Shown: positions 53,661 through 62,887 of the stretch, piece by piece | How positions within the stretch are numbered: position 1 is the stretch's first letter | Layout of the letters: every line of letters begins with the position of its first letter | Source: Caldilinea sp. CFX5 | Lineage (GTDB): Bacteria; Chloroflexota; Anaerolineae; Caldilineales; Caldilineaceae | Direction of reading: 5' to 3' | Assembly: GCA_021405325.1 (NCBI GenBank) | Contig: QWII01000059.1 | Span: 1-63,203 of the forward strand | Length of the DNA: 63,203 bases | Position numbers and translations under genes: made by a program | Notes under the pieces: generated by a model | Seen by the model: the letters and a program-made list of their open reading frames with translations, nothing else | Databases searched by the model: none | What the model was told of the DNA's origin: nothing

Positions 53661-56324
53661 ATGTCGCACTCTACACGAAACACCAGCAGTCAACAGCGCC
53701 TTGACACAACTGCCGCTTTTTTTGACCAGTTGAAGTTTGCGCTGGAAAATTACCACACGCCCGCCCGTCTTGGCGCCGAATCGCCCCTAGCCCAGCCCTA
53801 CTTTCTGGGCCAAGCGCTGCATGGCTCAGCCGAGGCGACCACCACATCAGGACGGGGCAGCGTCTTATGTCGCGAATTGGATCGAGCGGTGACGGCGCTC
53901 TGGCATGGCGCACTCCCAACCGATGGCGCACACTTGTTGCAGACCGCGCTCCAGGCCAAGGAGGAGTCCGGTTTATGTGATCGTTATTATTACCTCCTCC
54001 TCGATCTGACCTATTTTCATCGCTACTCTCCGGCGCCGCGCAATCAGTCGGAAATTTATGCCGATGTCTTGCATGTTTCCCGCGCAACATATGACCGCCA
54101 TCTGCGCGAGGCGCTGCAACAGTTGGGGAAAATGTTGCTTTTGCGCCTACAACCGACCTTGCGTTTGGAACAGCCGCTCTTGGGGGTGAACCTGATCGGG
54201 CGCAGCGCTTTATGTCAAGAGGCGCTTGTCGCACTGCAGGCCGGCAAATCGGTCTATCTCTGTGGGGTCAGTGGGATTGGCAAAACAACGGTCGGCTTTG
54301 CCTTAACCGAACAGTGGCCGACACCGGCGATCTTTTGGTTTACGGTGCGTTACAGCCTCAATGACCAACTTACCAGTCTGGTCTTTGCCCTGGGCAATTT
54401 TCTCCATCAGCAGGGCGCCTCACGGCTCTGGCTGCAGTTGATCGCCGATGGCGGTCTGCTGAAAGATGCCAATTTGGCCCTGGAATTGACGCGCGCCGAC
54501 CTGGCGGAACTGGCAACGCTGCCGCTCCTCTGCTTTGATGAGGTTGATCTCTTGCGCCCCTTGGATAGCGAGACGGAGGCGGTGCAACATACCCAGTTTC
54601 TCGCTTTTCTCGAAGGGTTGCAGGGCCATGCGCCGCTCTTGCTCATCGGCCAGCGCAATGTCTTAAGCAGCGATGTCGTGCATACCCTGCCCTCCTTCAC
54701 GCTGGCCGAAACCGCCGCCTGGTTGACCGAGGCCGGTATTCCCTTTAGCCAAGCCCAGTTAGCGCGCCTCAATGCCTATACCGGCGGCAACCCGCGTCTG
54801 TTGGCGCTCTGTCTGGCCTTGTGCCGGACGATCAACCCGGCGGACGGGCCGCAATTATCGACCGTGCTGGATCAGTTGCCCCACACGGCCGCGCTCTTGC
54901 CCATCTGGCAACGGCTACAGCAACGGCTAGATAAAGCCGAACGCTATTTCCTCCAGGCACTGTCAGTCTTCCGCGGTCCGGCCCCGCGTGATGCCTGGCT
55001 TGCTGTCACCGAACCTAGGGAGGCCGAGCAGCAGGCCACGGCCTATGCGCAATTGATCCGGCGCCTGCTCGACTATCAATTGATTCGTGAAGATGGCAAT
55101 GGCGCCATTGCCCTGCTGCCGGCGCTGCGCGAGGTCATCTATACCCAGCTTGCCGTGGAAAAACGGGAGGATCTACACCGGGAAGCCGGCCAAATTCGCG
55201 CAGTGCGCGGTGAATATACCGCCGCCGCTTATCACTTTCAACGCGCCGGTCAACCGGAGACCGCCATTGCTATCTGGCAACCCAACGCCGATCAGGAGAT
55301 TCGGCGTGGTCAGGCCGCCGCCGCGTTAGCAATTTTTCAACAGATTTCCAGCCATCGCTTGGCGGAAAATTTAGTGCCGACGCTGCATCTGTTGCGCAGT
55401 CAGCTCTACCAGCTCTGTGGGCAGTCGCGGCAGGCGTTGGAAGAGGTCGAACAGGTCAAGAACAAGCCCGATGAATGGCTGGTGGAAGCCGCCGTGGTAA
55501 GTGGCGATGCCTTGCGCACACTGGGCGATGCTGATGCCGCCCTGACCCGCTACAGCGAAGGGCTGGCCGCCGCCGCCCGTCTGATCCAGCAGAATACCTG
55601 GCTGCACGCCAAACGGGGGACAGTCTATATCCAGCGCCGCGAACTTCATCAAGCTCGACGGGAGGCGCTGCTGGCGCGCTATCGGCTGGAAAACGTCGAA
55701 GGGGCGATCCAAAATGCGGCCGGCAATTATAGCGCCGCGCGGCAACACTACTTAAATGCCCTCTCCACCGCGGAAATGTTGGATGACAAAGCGGGCATTG
55801 CCCTGGTGCAGCGCAATTTGGGGGTGCTGGCCGGCCATCAAGATGACGCCGAAGGAGCCATCTACTACCATCAGCAGGCGTTGACCTTCTACGAACAGAT
55901 CGGCGACCGCGTACGCGCCGAGGAAGTGCGCAGCAACCTGGCCGGGGCGCATGTCCAGTTCAAGCAGTTCACCGCAGCGCTCCAACCGGCGCAACGCGCG
56001 CTCACCTTTTTTGAAGCGCGCCAGACTTCCTACTGGATCGCCCAGAACACCTCCAACCTGGCAACCATCTACTTTGAGTTGGGCGATTTTGCCCAGGCGC
56101 AACACTATGCCGAACGCACCCTGACCCAGGAAGAGCCGCAGAGCTACCCGTATGCCCTCTTCACCCTCGGCCAGGTCTACCAGGCTCAACGCCGCCGCGA
56201 GGAAGCCGCCGCCTACTTTGAACGCGTGCGCCAAATCGCCCAACAGACCGAAGATAACTTTCTTTTGGCCCAGTTGGATCAGGTCGTCAACCAGGAATTG
56301 GCGCAGACCGCAGCAAAGGTTTGA
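53661..56324 (+). CDS. STAND-type ATPase with TPR repeats
   Basis: Cytosolic protein of 887 residues. An N-terminal region of about 180 residues contains a helix-turn-helix-like segment (YADVLHVSRATYDRHLREAL). A STAND/AAA NTPase follows, with Walker A CGVSGIGKTT near residue 198, Walker B LPLLCFDEVD near 290, and the sensor-type region GNPRLLALCLAL. The C-terminal half is a run of TPR-like helices, for example GDADAALTRYSEGLAAAARL and EGAIYYHQQALTFYEQIGDR. STAND proteins are switch ATPases used in signalling, transcription control and phage defence. No effector domain is seen. There is no ribosome site before the ATG at 53661. Confidence 0.88.
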   Translation: MSHSTRNTSSQQRLDTTAAFFDQLKFALENYHTPARLGAESPLAQPYFLGQALHGSAEATTTSGRGSVLCRELDRAVTALWHGALPTDGAHLLQTALQAKEESGLCDRYYYLLLDLTYFHRYSPAPRNQSEIYADVLHVSRATYDRHLREALQQLGKMLLLRLQPTLRLEQPLLGVNLIGRSALCQEALVALQAGKSVYLCGVSGIGKTTVGFALTEQWPTPAIFWFTVRYSLNDQLTSLVFALGNFLHQQGASRLWLQLIADGGLLKDANLALELTRADLAELATLPLLCFDEVDLLRPLDSETEAVQHTQFLAFLEGLQGHAPLLLIGQRNVLSSDVVHTLPSFTLAETAAWLTEAGIPFSQAQLARLNAYTGGNPRLLALCLALCRTINPADGPQLSTVLDQLPHTAALLPIWQRLQQRLDKAERYFLQALSVFRGPAPRDAWLAVTEPREAEQQATAYAQLIRRLLDYQLIREDGNGAIALLPALREVIYTQLAVEKREDLHREAGQIRAVRGEYTAAAYHFQRAGQPETAIAIWQPNADQEIRRGQAAAALAIFQQISSHRLAENLVPTLHLLRSQLYQLCGQSRQALEEVEQVKNKPDEWLVEAAVVSGDALRTLGDADAALTRYSEGLAAAARLIQQNTWLHAKRGTVYIQRRELHQARREALLARYRLENVEGAIQNAAGNYSAARQHYLNALSTAEMLDDKAGIALVQRNLGVLAGHQDDAEGAIYYHQQALTFYEQIGDRVRAEEVRSNLAGAHVQFKQFTAALQPAQRALTFFEARQTSYWIAQNTSNLATIYFELGDFAQAQHYAERTLTQEEPQSYPYALFTLGQVYQAQRRREEAAAYFERVRQIAQQTEDNFLLAQLDQVVNQELAQTAAKV

Positions 56325-56365
56325 ACCAACAGAGAAGACGACGAAACGGAATTTGAGTAAAGCAC

Positions 56366-56767
56366 ATGGGCTGGAAGCGATTGTGGCAGGAGTTACGGCG
56401 GTTGGTGACGGCGCTGGTCTTCGGCTGGGAAATCGCCCTCTACGCCCTGTTGACACTCATGCTCAGCGGGATGGCCGCCGACTATGTCCTCGAAGGCCCC
56501 AGCCGCGCCCGCACCGCCCTGATTGTCACCAACAAGCCAACCGAATTAATTCGCGCCATCGACGAACAACTGGGCCGGGGCGCCAGCCAGTGGGAAGCTA
56601 CCGGCGGCTACCAGGGCGAAAAACGCACCATCGTCATGTGCGCCATCTACCGTCCTCAGGTCAACGACCTCAAAGCCATCATCGCCCAGGTCGATCCCAC
56701 CGCCTTTGCCACCATCGGTATGACCCAGCAGGTGTTGGGGCTGGGGTTTACGCGGGTTGACCACTAA
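56366..56767 (+). CDS. Truncated YitT-like protein, one helix plus DUF2179
   Basis: Protein of 133 residues with one membrane helix (FGWEIALYALLTLMLSGMAA) followed by a complete DUF2179 domain (ALIVTNKPTELIRAIDEQLG, then GGYQGEKRTIVMCAIYRPQV and FATIGMTQQVLGLGF). In the YitT family this domain follows a membrane part of five helices; here all but the last are missing. The order and intact start and stop suggest a stable short form rather than recent damage. DUF2179 is thought to bind a small ligand. It lies 41 bp after the STAND ATPase and may be co-transcribed. Confidence 0.8.
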   Translation: MGWKRLWQELRRLVTALVFGWEIALYALLTLMLSGMAADYVLEGPSRARTALIVTNKPTELIRAIDEQLGRGASQWEATGGYQGEKRTIVMCAIYRPQVNDLKAIIAQVDPTAFATIGMTQQVLGLGFTRVDH

Positions 56768-56888
56768 TTTTATCACTGTGAGGAAGCGGCTAATTTCGGC
56801 AATTGTCGTTGGCAGCGGTATACTGCATGGGCGCGCAACAATAAAAATAACCCCCACTTGATGCTGCTCAAGCAGAAGGAGATGTATT

Positions 56889-57410
56889 ATGCAGCCAGCC
56901 ATTCAAGAGGCTCTGAATCAACAGATCAATCTGGAGATGAGCGCCCACGCCATCTACCTCTCAATGTCCGCCTATTTTGAAGATGCCGGGTTGAAAGGCT
57001 TTGCCGCCTGGATGTATCAACATGCCCAAGAAGAGATGATGCACGCTATGAAGCTCTATCACTTTATCCACAACCGGCGCGGTCGGGTAAAGCTGATGGC
57101 GTTGGCCGCCCCGCCCCACACCTGGGAGTCCCCCTTGGCCGCCATGCAGGACGCTTTCGCCCATGAACAGATGGTGACGGCTTCGATCAACCAGATTGTG
57201 CAGACGGCGCGCAAAGAGGCCGACTATGCCACCGACAGCTACCTCAAGTGGTTTGTCGATGAGCAGGTGGAAGAAGAAGAGGCGGTCGATGATGTGATCC
57301 AAAAATTGAAACTCATCGGCGACTTCCGCCCCGGTCTCTATCTCCTTGACCGGGAACTGGCCGGCGCCCGCCCCAGCGCCCCCGAAGGCGAAGCGCCCGC
57401 CGCCGGCTGA
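56889..57410 (+). CDS. Ferritin
   Basis: Iron-storage protein of 173 residues. Ferroxidase-centre residues are at the expected places: E16 in INLEMSAHAIYLS, Y23, E49 and H52 in HAQEEMMHAM, E93-like in FAHEQMVTAS, and QVEEEEAVDD in the fourth helix. It forms 24-subunit shells that oxidise and store iron. A Pro/Ala/Glu-rich tail (GARPSAPEGEAPAAG) extends beyond the usual end. AAGGAG lies just before the ATG. A long perfect hairpin follows the gene. Confidence 0.95.
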   Translation: MQPAIQEALNQQINLEMSAHAIYLSMSAYFEDAGLKGFAAWMYQHAQEEMMHAMKLYHFIHNRRGRVKLMALAAPPHTWESPLAAMQDAFAHEQMVTASINQIVQTARKEADYATDSYLKWFVDEQVEEEEAVDDVIQKLKLIGDFRPGLYLLDRELAGARPSAPEGEAPAAG

Positions 57411-57451
57411 TTGGTGGTTTTGGCTTTCTGATGAGGGTTGTTTATTTATTT

Positions 57452-57524
57452 CGGTAACGAGGAGTTTGCACGCCCACGTGCGAATCTCCGGTTCGCACGT
57501 GGGCGTGCAAACTCCTCGTTACCG
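57452..57524. terminator. Perfect 33-bp hairpin after the ferritin gene
   Basis: The arms at 57452-57484 and 57492-57524 are exactly complementary with a seven-base loop (TCTCCGG), the longest perfect stem in the window. It lies 41 bp after the ferritin stop. The tract has no T-run, so a role in RNA stability is as likely as termination. Confidence 0.65.
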
Positions 57525-57639
57525 CTTCAGCCTCCTGTAGATCGTAAACAAAAGTTGACCTAACCCTAATAACCTTCTATACTGATTATAGACGATGATA
57601 GTAGCTCTAAAGAATGGCAAGCAAAACAGGGAACTCCCA

Positions 57640-58071
57640 ATGGAAGCAGAAGCGCTGCAATCAATTACATTCAATTTGCCCAAGCCGCTATATCATCAGG
57701 TCGTGAAACGTGCCCAACGCATTAATGTCCTGCCTGAAGATGAACTAGTAACAATGGTGGCATCGGCGTTGTCGCTTAATGATGATATAGCAGAAACAAC
57801 TGCCGATGCAATGGCGCAGCTTGCTTTTTTGGATGATGACGAATTGTGGCGTGCCGCAAATATAAAAATATTACCGGAAGAAAATGAACGAATGCAATTC
57901 CTCACTTTAAAGCGCCAGATTAAAGGATTGAACGCTGCCGAGCAGACGGAAGTAGAAGATTTATTGCAACGTTATGACCATGTAATGCTTGTCCGTGCGC
58001 AGGCAATGGCCCTTCTGCATGAACGTGGCTTTGATCTATCAACCCTTCTTAATCCTTCCCGTGCCGCTTGA
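57640..58071 (+). CDS. Hypothetical partner of an HNH endonuclease gene
   Basis: Helical protein of about 143 residues, no recognised family. It begins MEAEALQSITFNLPKPLYHQ, contains acidic stretches (LNDDIAETTADAMAQLAFLDDDELW) and a repeated Leu/Arg-rich C terminus. A GGGAA near 57629 supports the ATG at 57640; an earlier ATG at 57595 is in frame. The gene is markedly more AT-rich than its neighbours and ends six bases before an HNH gene of similar composition, so the two probably arrived together. The arrangement (small acidic protein, then nuclease) resembles antitoxin-toxin or nuclease-immunity pairs, but that is inference. Confidence 0.7.
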   Translation: MEAEALQSITFNLPKPLYHQVVKRAQRINVLPEDELVTMVASALSLNDDIAETTADAMAQLAFLDDDELWRAANIKILPEENERMQFLTLKRQIKGLNAAEQTEVEDLLQRYDHVMLVRAQAMALLHERGFDLSTLLNPSRAA

Positions 58072-58077
58072 TAACGC

Positions 58078-58503
58078 ATGAGTACAAGTTACATTCCAGT
58101 CGCGTTGCGTCATCGCGTAGCTGAACATTTTCAACAACTCTGCTGTTATTGCAAGACCTCTATCCTGATTGTAGGTGCTGAATTCACCATTGATCATATC
58201 ATTCCTGTTTCTTTGGGTGGTGAAACACGTTTTGAAAATCTATGTTTAGCTTATTGGGAATGCAACTTGCATAAACAAAACCAACTCGTAGTTACTGACC
58301 CGGACACAGGCGTCAAAGTTCGTCTCTTTCATCCTCACCGGCAGCAATGGACAGATCACTTTGCTTGGATTGAGAATGGCTTGCTGCTCATTGGTATGGC
58401 AGCAACTGGCCGCGCAACCATCAATGCCTTAAAATTGAACCGGTTTCGGTTGGTTAATGCGCGGCGCTTATGGATCGTTGCTGGCTGGCATCCGCCAATC
58501 TAA
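58078..58503 (+). CDS. HNH endonuclease
   Basis: Protein of 141 residues with a complete HNH core: zinc-type CCYCKTS (C22, C25), FTIDHIIPVSLGGE with the first His, FENLCLAYWECNLHKQNQ with Asn and the last His. Beyond the core a further 60 residues include FHPHRQQWTDHFAWIENG, a segment common in small stand-alone HNH proteins of Cyanobacteria and Chloroflexota. It should cut DNA. It is AT-rich and coupled to the preceding small gene. It could be a homing-type, toxin or defence nuclease. Confidence 0.88.
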   Translation: MSTSYIPVALRHRVAEHFQQLCCYCKTSILIVGAEFTIDHIIPVSLGGETRFENLCLAYWECNLHKQNQLVVTDPDTGVKVRLFHPHRQQWTDHFAWIENGLLLIGMAATGRATINALKLNRFRLVNARRLWIVAGWHPPI

Positions 58504-58541
58504 TTCGCTCTCTTCATACGGGTTACGGAAAGGACAAATTA

Positions 58542-59807
58542 ATGCAAGCTGGTGTTGCCCAAATTGAAATTACACCTTCAGTCGGGATCGCCCTAAGCGG
58601 CTATATTGCCCGCCGTGGCCCAGCGTTGGGCGCGCATGATCCCTTATATGCCAAAGCCCTGGTGCTGGACAATGATACGACCCAAGTGGCGCTGGTGACG
58701 GTGGATGTACTAGGTTTACAGCACACTTTTGTGGCAACCGTCCGCGCCGCCATTGCGGCTCAAACCGGCATCCCGGCGGCCAATGTGCTGATCGCCTGTT
58801 CCCATACCCATGCCGGCCCGGCTACCATGGTTTTACATGGCTGTGGCGAGGTCGATCCGGCCTACCTCCAAACGCTACAGGAGCGGATCGTTGCTGTAAC
58901 CGTGCAAGCTTGGCTCAATCGTCGCCCGGCTCACTTTGGCGTCGGGCACGGGCAGGTGACGGCGGGCGTTCACAACCGGCGCAACCCCGGCGCCGTCATC
59001 GACCCCGATCTGGGCATTGTGCGGATCGATGACGCCGCCGGGCGACCGCTGGCTGTGCTGCTCAACTATGCCTGTCACCCCACCTGCGTCACCGGCGAAA
59101 ATCAGTTGCTTTCTGCCGAATATTGCGGTTATGCCACCGCCCATATCCAGCAGGCCACCAACGCCATCACCCTCTTCTTCACCGGCGCTATCGGCGATGT
59201 CGGGCCGGCGCAGCGCGGGTGGGATGTGCTGGAACAGATCGGCAACGCCCTCGCCGACGAAGCGTTACGCGTCCTGCCCACCATCACCGTGACCGCGTGG
59301 CAGACCTTGACCAGCACAAGCCGTGAACTGGCGCTGCCATTGCAACCACTGCCTACGGTGGCCGACCTGGCCGCCTTCGTCGCCGAGCAACAGCGCCTCC
59401 TCGCCGATCCGGCACGGATGCAACAACCCTACCAGCCGCAAATTGTCGGCGCCATGCTCAACTGGACCGCGGCTACGCTCACCACCGTCACCGCCCCGGC
59501 GGCGCCCACGACCGTCACCACTGAGATCCAGGTGATCCGCGCGGGCGATCTATTCTTGGTCAGCGCGCCGGGCGAACTCTTTGTCGAACTAGGGCTGGCC
59601 GTCAAAGCGGGCGCGTCAACCGGCCATTGCTTCCTCTGCGGCTTTGGCAATGACAACATTGGCTATATTCCCACTCCACACGCCTATCCCCAAGGCGGTT
59701 ACGAGATTGCTGACGCCTATAAATATTACGGCTATCCGGCTGCACTGGCGCCGGCGGCTGGTCAACACTATGTGGCGATGGCACAGCAGTTGTTGGCGCC
59801 AATTTGA
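58542..59807 (+). CDS. Neutral/alkaline ceramidase-like hydrolase
   Basis: Protein of 421 residues resembling the neutral/alkaline non-lysosomal ceramidase family: VAQIEITPSVGIALSGYIAR at the N terminus, the metal-binding SHTHAGP, LLNYACHPTCVTGENQLLSA and FFTGAIGDVGP. The C-terminal domain of classical ceramidases appears absent. No signal peptide is visible, so it is probably cytosolic. AAAGGA before the ATG at 58542 decides the start. Its position before a FadR-type regulator and a sugar importer suggests that the true substrate may be an N-acylated sugar or glycolipid; that is inference. Confidence 0.85.
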   Translation: MQAGVAQIEITPSVGIALSGYIARRGPALGAHDPLYAKALVLDNDTTQVALVTVDVLGLQHTFVATVRAAIAAQTGIPAANVLIACSHTHAGPATMVLHGCGEVDPAYLQTLQERIVAVTVQAWLNRRPAHFGVGHGQVTAGVHNRRNPGAVIDPDLGIVRIDDAAGRPLAVLLNYACHPTCVTGENQLLSAEYCGYATAHIQQATNAITLFFTGAIGDVGPAQRGWDVLEQIGNALADEALRVLPTITVTAWQTLTSTSRELALPLQPLPTVADLAAFVAEQQRLLADPARMQQPYQPQIVGAMLNWTAATLTTVTAPAAPTTVTTEIQVIRAGDLFLVSAPGELFVELGLAVKAGASTGHCFLCGFGNDNIGYIPTPHAYPQGGYEIADAYKYYGYPAALAPAAGQHYVAMAQQLLAPI

Positions 59808-59968
59808 CAGCAGCTAGTCTTCAATGATAAGCTGACAGCATCTGGTTTTCTGGTCAGACCAATTTCCCGCCTTCCCAACAAGATTTCCAAAGCGTAACCA
59901 AGCCAGACGATTATGTAGCTATTCAGCCAATCATCATTTAACTCAGTCGCAGCGCAACCGTGGACCGT

Positions 59969-60700
59969 ATGTTTGAGGCTGTTGAAAAAGATCTCTTACC
60001 CAACAAGATCGTCAATAGTTTGCTCGCGCTGATCAAAAAGAAGCAACTGTTGCCGGGCGATAAGTTGCCGCCGGAGCGGGAACTGGCGCAGAGCATGAAT
60101 GTTAGCCGGCCCTCGCTGCGTTCGGCCCTGCGCATGTTGGCGACGATGAATGTGATTGAAATTCACCCCGGCGCCGGCGCCTATGTCAGCCGCCTGGAGC
60201 CGGATCGCTTGCTGCAACATCTCGATTTTGCCTTTGTGTTGGATGGCGCTTCGATTTTACAGCTTTTTGATGCCCGGCGCACCCTGGAACTACGCACTGC
60301 CTATCTGGCAGCCCAGTTGATCAGCGCGGAAGAGTTGGCTAACCTGACCGAAGACCTGGCTGCCTGGGAGGCGGCCGCCAATGACGAGCAGCGTGAAGAA
60401 GCGGATCGCGAGTTTCATAAACATATTGCCGCCGCCGCCCATAATCCGATTTTGTACCGTTTTGTCACCATCGTCACCCAACTGGCCAAGGAGAGCCGCT
60501 CGCGTGCCTACCGGCTCCCTCAAGCGATTGACAAGACACGCCAAGAGCATGACGCCATTGTCCAGGCGCTGCGCCGGCATGACTCAGACGGCGCCCGACA
60601 GGCGATGTTGGAGCATCTGCAAGGCGCCGAAATCTATTTGCAACAGATGATCGCGGCGGAACAAACAGCCGTCGTCGGTAACGGTCACATTGACGAGTGA
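59969..60700 (+). CDS. FadR/GntR-family transcriptional regulator
   Basis: Repressor-type protein of 243 residues. The N-terminal winged helix has LLPGDKLPPERELAQSMNVS and RPSLRSALRMLATMNVIEI, the DNA-reading helix of GntR proteins. The C-terminal all-helical FCD domain (LFDARRTLELRTAYLAAQLI, EFHKHIAAAAHNP, EHDAIVQALRRHD) should bind an organic acid through conserved Asp/His residues. A GTG at 59960 is an alternative start; neither has a clear ribosome site. It precedes the sugar ABC genes on the same strand and is likely to control them. Confidence 0.92.
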   Translation: MFEAVEKDLLPNKIVNSLLALIKKKQLLPGDKLPPERELAQSMNVSRPSLRSALRMLATMNVIEIHPGAGAYVSRLEPDRLLQHLDFAFVLDGASILQLFDARRTLELRTAYLAAQLISAEELANLTEDLAAWEAAANDEQREEADREFHKHIAAAAHNPILYRFVTIVTQLAKESRSRAYRLPQAIDKTRQEHDAIVQALRRHDSDGARQAMLEHLQGAEIYLQQMIAAEQTAVVGNGHIDE

Positions 60701-60746
60701 TGCTCTCCCCAGCGCGCAAGAGAGTGCATAAGCGAAAAGCAACTGT

Positions 60747-60788
60747 TCAGGCCACAGAGATCAGGCCACAGAGATCAGGCCACAGAGA
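60747..60788. repeat. Three tandem 14-bp units TCAGGCCACAGAGA
   Basis: Three exact copies occupy 60747-60760, 60761-60774 and 60775-60788 between the FadR-type regulator gene and the permease gene. They might be binding sites, but the exact match suggests recent tandem duplication. Confidence 0.75.
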
Positions 60789-60866
60789 AAAATGCTCTTA
60801 GCATTCTCTATGAAACGTCCGTGTGTCTGTGTGAACCTGAATCGGTACAAAGAAAGTGAGCAATTA

Positions 60867-61814
60867 ATGACGACAGCCGAAGCTACTGTTGGGCGCCGCA
60901 CCGAGGGGCGGGTCTGGAAACAGATTAAACGCAGTGGGCCGCTCTACCTTTTTCTGGCGTTGCCGCTGATCTGGTTGCTGATCTTTATGTATTATCCCAT
61001 GTATGGCGCGCAGATTGCCTTTCGCGACTTTCTGCCCGGCCAGTCGATCATGGGCAGTGAGTGGATCGGCTTTGCCAACTTTACCCGCTTCTTTGAATCG
61101 CCCCTCTTTGTGCGGCTGATCCGCAATACGCTGGTGCTGTCGGCCTACTCGTTGGTGGTGGGCTTCCCCATCCCGATCATCCTCGCCCTGAGTTTAAACC
61201 AGTTGCGGACGGGGTTGTTTAAGCGCAGCGTCCAAATGATCAGCTATGCGCCCTACTTTATCTCAACGGTGGTCATGGCCGGCCTCATTTTGCAATTTCT
61301 CGACATGCGCCGCGGACCGTTCAACCTCCTGCTCACAGCGATGGGCATCGAACCGATCCACTTCATGGGGACGGCGGATTACTTCCCGTCGATCTATGTC
61401 TGGTCGGGCGTCTGGCAAAATACCGGTTTCGGCACCATCATCTATCTGGCCGCCCTGACGACGATTGACCCGGCCTTGCACGAAGCCGCCGTGGTCGATG
61501 GCGCCAACCGTTTACAACGCATCTGGCACATTGACCTGCCCGGCATCATGCCCGTCATCATCACCTTGCTGATCCTCAACATGGGGCAGTTGACCAACAT
61601 TGGTTTTGAAAAAGCCTTTTTGCTGCAAAACTCGCTCAACCTGGAGACTTCCGAGGTGATCAGCACCTATGTCTACAAGGTGGGTCTGGCCGGCGGGGTG
61701 GCGAACTTCTCCTACGCCGCCGCCATTGGCCTCTTCAACTCGATTATCGGCCTGATCCTGCTCCTGGCCGCCAATCAGCTTTCCAAGAAATTTTCGCAGA
61801 CGAGTTTGTTTTAG
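60867..61814 (+). CDS. Sugar ABC transporter permease, LplB-like
   Basis: Inner-membrane subunit of 315 residues of a CUT1-type importer. It has six helices; the first follows IKRSGPLYLFLALPLIWLLI. The EAA loop for contact with the ATPase is EAAVVDGANRLQRIWHIDLP. LplB-type permeases work with an LplC/YtcP partner and a lipoprotein to take up oligosaccharides, often acidic ones. GAAAGTGAG precedes the ATG at 60867; an upstream in-frame ATG at 60792 falls at the repeat end and is less likely. No ATPase gene of this system is seen in the window. Confidence 0.93.
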   Translation: MTTAEATVGRRTEGRVWKQIKRSGPLYLFLALPLIWLLIFMYYPMYGAQIAFRDFLPGQSIMGSEWIGFANFTRFFESPLFVRLIRNTLVLSAYSLVVGFPIPIILALSLNQLRTGLFKRSVQMISYAPYFISTVVMAGLILQFLDMRRGPFNLLLTAMGIEPIHFMGTADYFPSIYVWSGVWQNTGFGTIIYLAALTTIDPALHEAAVVDGANRLQRIWHIDLPGIMPVIITLLILNMGQLTNIGFEKAFLLQNSLNLETSEVISTYVYKVGLAGGVANFSYAAAIGLFNSIIGLILLLAANQLSKKFSQTSLF

Positions 61815-61822
61815 GGTAGATC

Positions 61823-61898
61823 GTAGGTGCGTTGGTTTCGACAAGCTCAACCAACGCACCTACCAACGCACCTACCAACGCACCTACCAACGCACCTA
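61823..61898. repeat. Hairpin with four tandem 12-bp right arms
   Basis: GTAGGTGCGTTGGTT (61823-61837) can pair with AACCAACGCACCTAC. The second arm belongs to four exact tandem copies of CCAACGCACCTA (61851-61898), so several alternative stems are possible. The loop TCGACAAGCTC is the complement of the loop at 11222-11232. It lies between the two permease genes. Confidence 0.75.
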
Positions 61899-61930
61899 CC
61901 AATTTTTACGAAGGAGCGCACAACCCACCC

Positions 61931-62887
61931 ATGACCACCCAAGCCACTGCTCAACCGACAGCGCCCATGCGGGGGCCGGCGACGGCGCGCAAGGCCCGGC
62001 GTTCGATCCAGGAGAGTCGGGTTGATCGGATCTTTAATCTGATCAACTATACCATCTTGACCTTCTTCTTGGTGATCGTCCTCTACCCGTTGATCTATGT
62101 GGTGAGCGCCTCCTTTAGCGACGGCGCCGCGGTGATCGCCGGCAAGGTGGTCTTCTGGCCGGTCGATTTCTCGCTGGCCGCTTATGAGAAGATCTTTGCC
62201 TATGAGCGCATCTGGACCGGCTATGCCAACTCGCTCTTTTACGCTGTGGCCGGTACGCTGCTCAATGTCGGCATGACCTTGATTGCAGCCTATCCCCTTT
62301 CCCGGCGCGATCTCTATGGACGGGGCCTGATTCTCGGCCTCTTTGTCTTTACCATGTTCTTTAACGGCGGCTTGATCCCCAGCTATCTGCTCGTCAAGGA
62401 TCTGGACATGCTCAACACACGATCGGCTTTGTTGATCCCGCAGGCGCTCTCCGTCTGGAATCTGTTGATTGCCATCACCTTCTTCCGCAGTTCGATCCCT
62501 GGTGAATTGCTGGAAGCGGCGCAGTTGGATGGCTGCAACGATTTCAACTACTTTACACGCATTCTGCTGCCGCTCTCAACGCCGCTAATCGCTGTCCTGG
62601 GTCTCTTTTACGCCATCGGCCACTGGAATCAATTCTTTGCCGCCCTGATCTACCTGAGCAAAGAGGAACTCTACCCGCTCCAGATCATCCTGCGCGATAT
62701 CTTGATCCAGAGCCAGGTCGATATGAATATGATGGACGACATGAAAACCATGGCCGCCAAACAGGCCATGCGCGAGTTGATGAAATACGCGCTCATTGTC
62801 GTCGCGTCCGTGCCGGTTTTGATGATCTATCCGTTTGTGCAGAAATACTTTGTGCGCGGCATCATGCTCGGCGCCATCAAAGGCTAG
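61931..62887 (+). CDS. Sugar ABC transporter permease, YtcP/LplC-like
   Basis: Second membrane subunit, 318 residues and six helices. The family is marked by LINYTILTFFLVIVLYPLIY near the start, FFNGGLIPSYLLVKDLDMLN in the middle and the EAA loop LEAAQLDGCNDFNYFTRILLP. GAAGGAG at 61911-61917 precedes the ATG at 61931; an earlier GTG at 61832 would put the 12-bp repeats in the coding region and is rejected. It pairs with the LplB-like permease and the downstream lipoprotein. Confidence 0.93.
   Translation: MTTQATAQPTAPMRGPATARKARRSIQESRVDRIFNLINYTILTFFLVIVLYPLIYVVSASFSDGAAVIAGKVVFWPVDFSLAAYEKIFAYERIWTGYANSLFYAVAGTLLNVGMTLIAAYPLSRRDLYGRGLILGLFVFTMFFNGGLIPSYLLVKDLDMLNTRSALLIPQALSVWNLLIAITFFRSSIPGELLEAAQLDGCNDFNYFTRILLPLSTPLIAVLGLFYAIGHWNQFFAALIYLSKEELYPLQIILRDILIQSQVDMNMMDDMKTMAAKQAMRELMKYALIVVASVPVLMIYPFVQKYFVRGIMLGAIKG

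Noticed and set aside
53482..53733. 83-codon frame before the STAND ATPase gene
   Set aside because: It overlaps the ATPase gene in another frame, lacks a ribosome site, and shows no family feature.
61851..61898. Four tandem 12-bp repeats as a possible CRISPR array
   Set aside because: The units are contiguous without spacers, far shorter than CRISPR repeats, and no cas genes are present.
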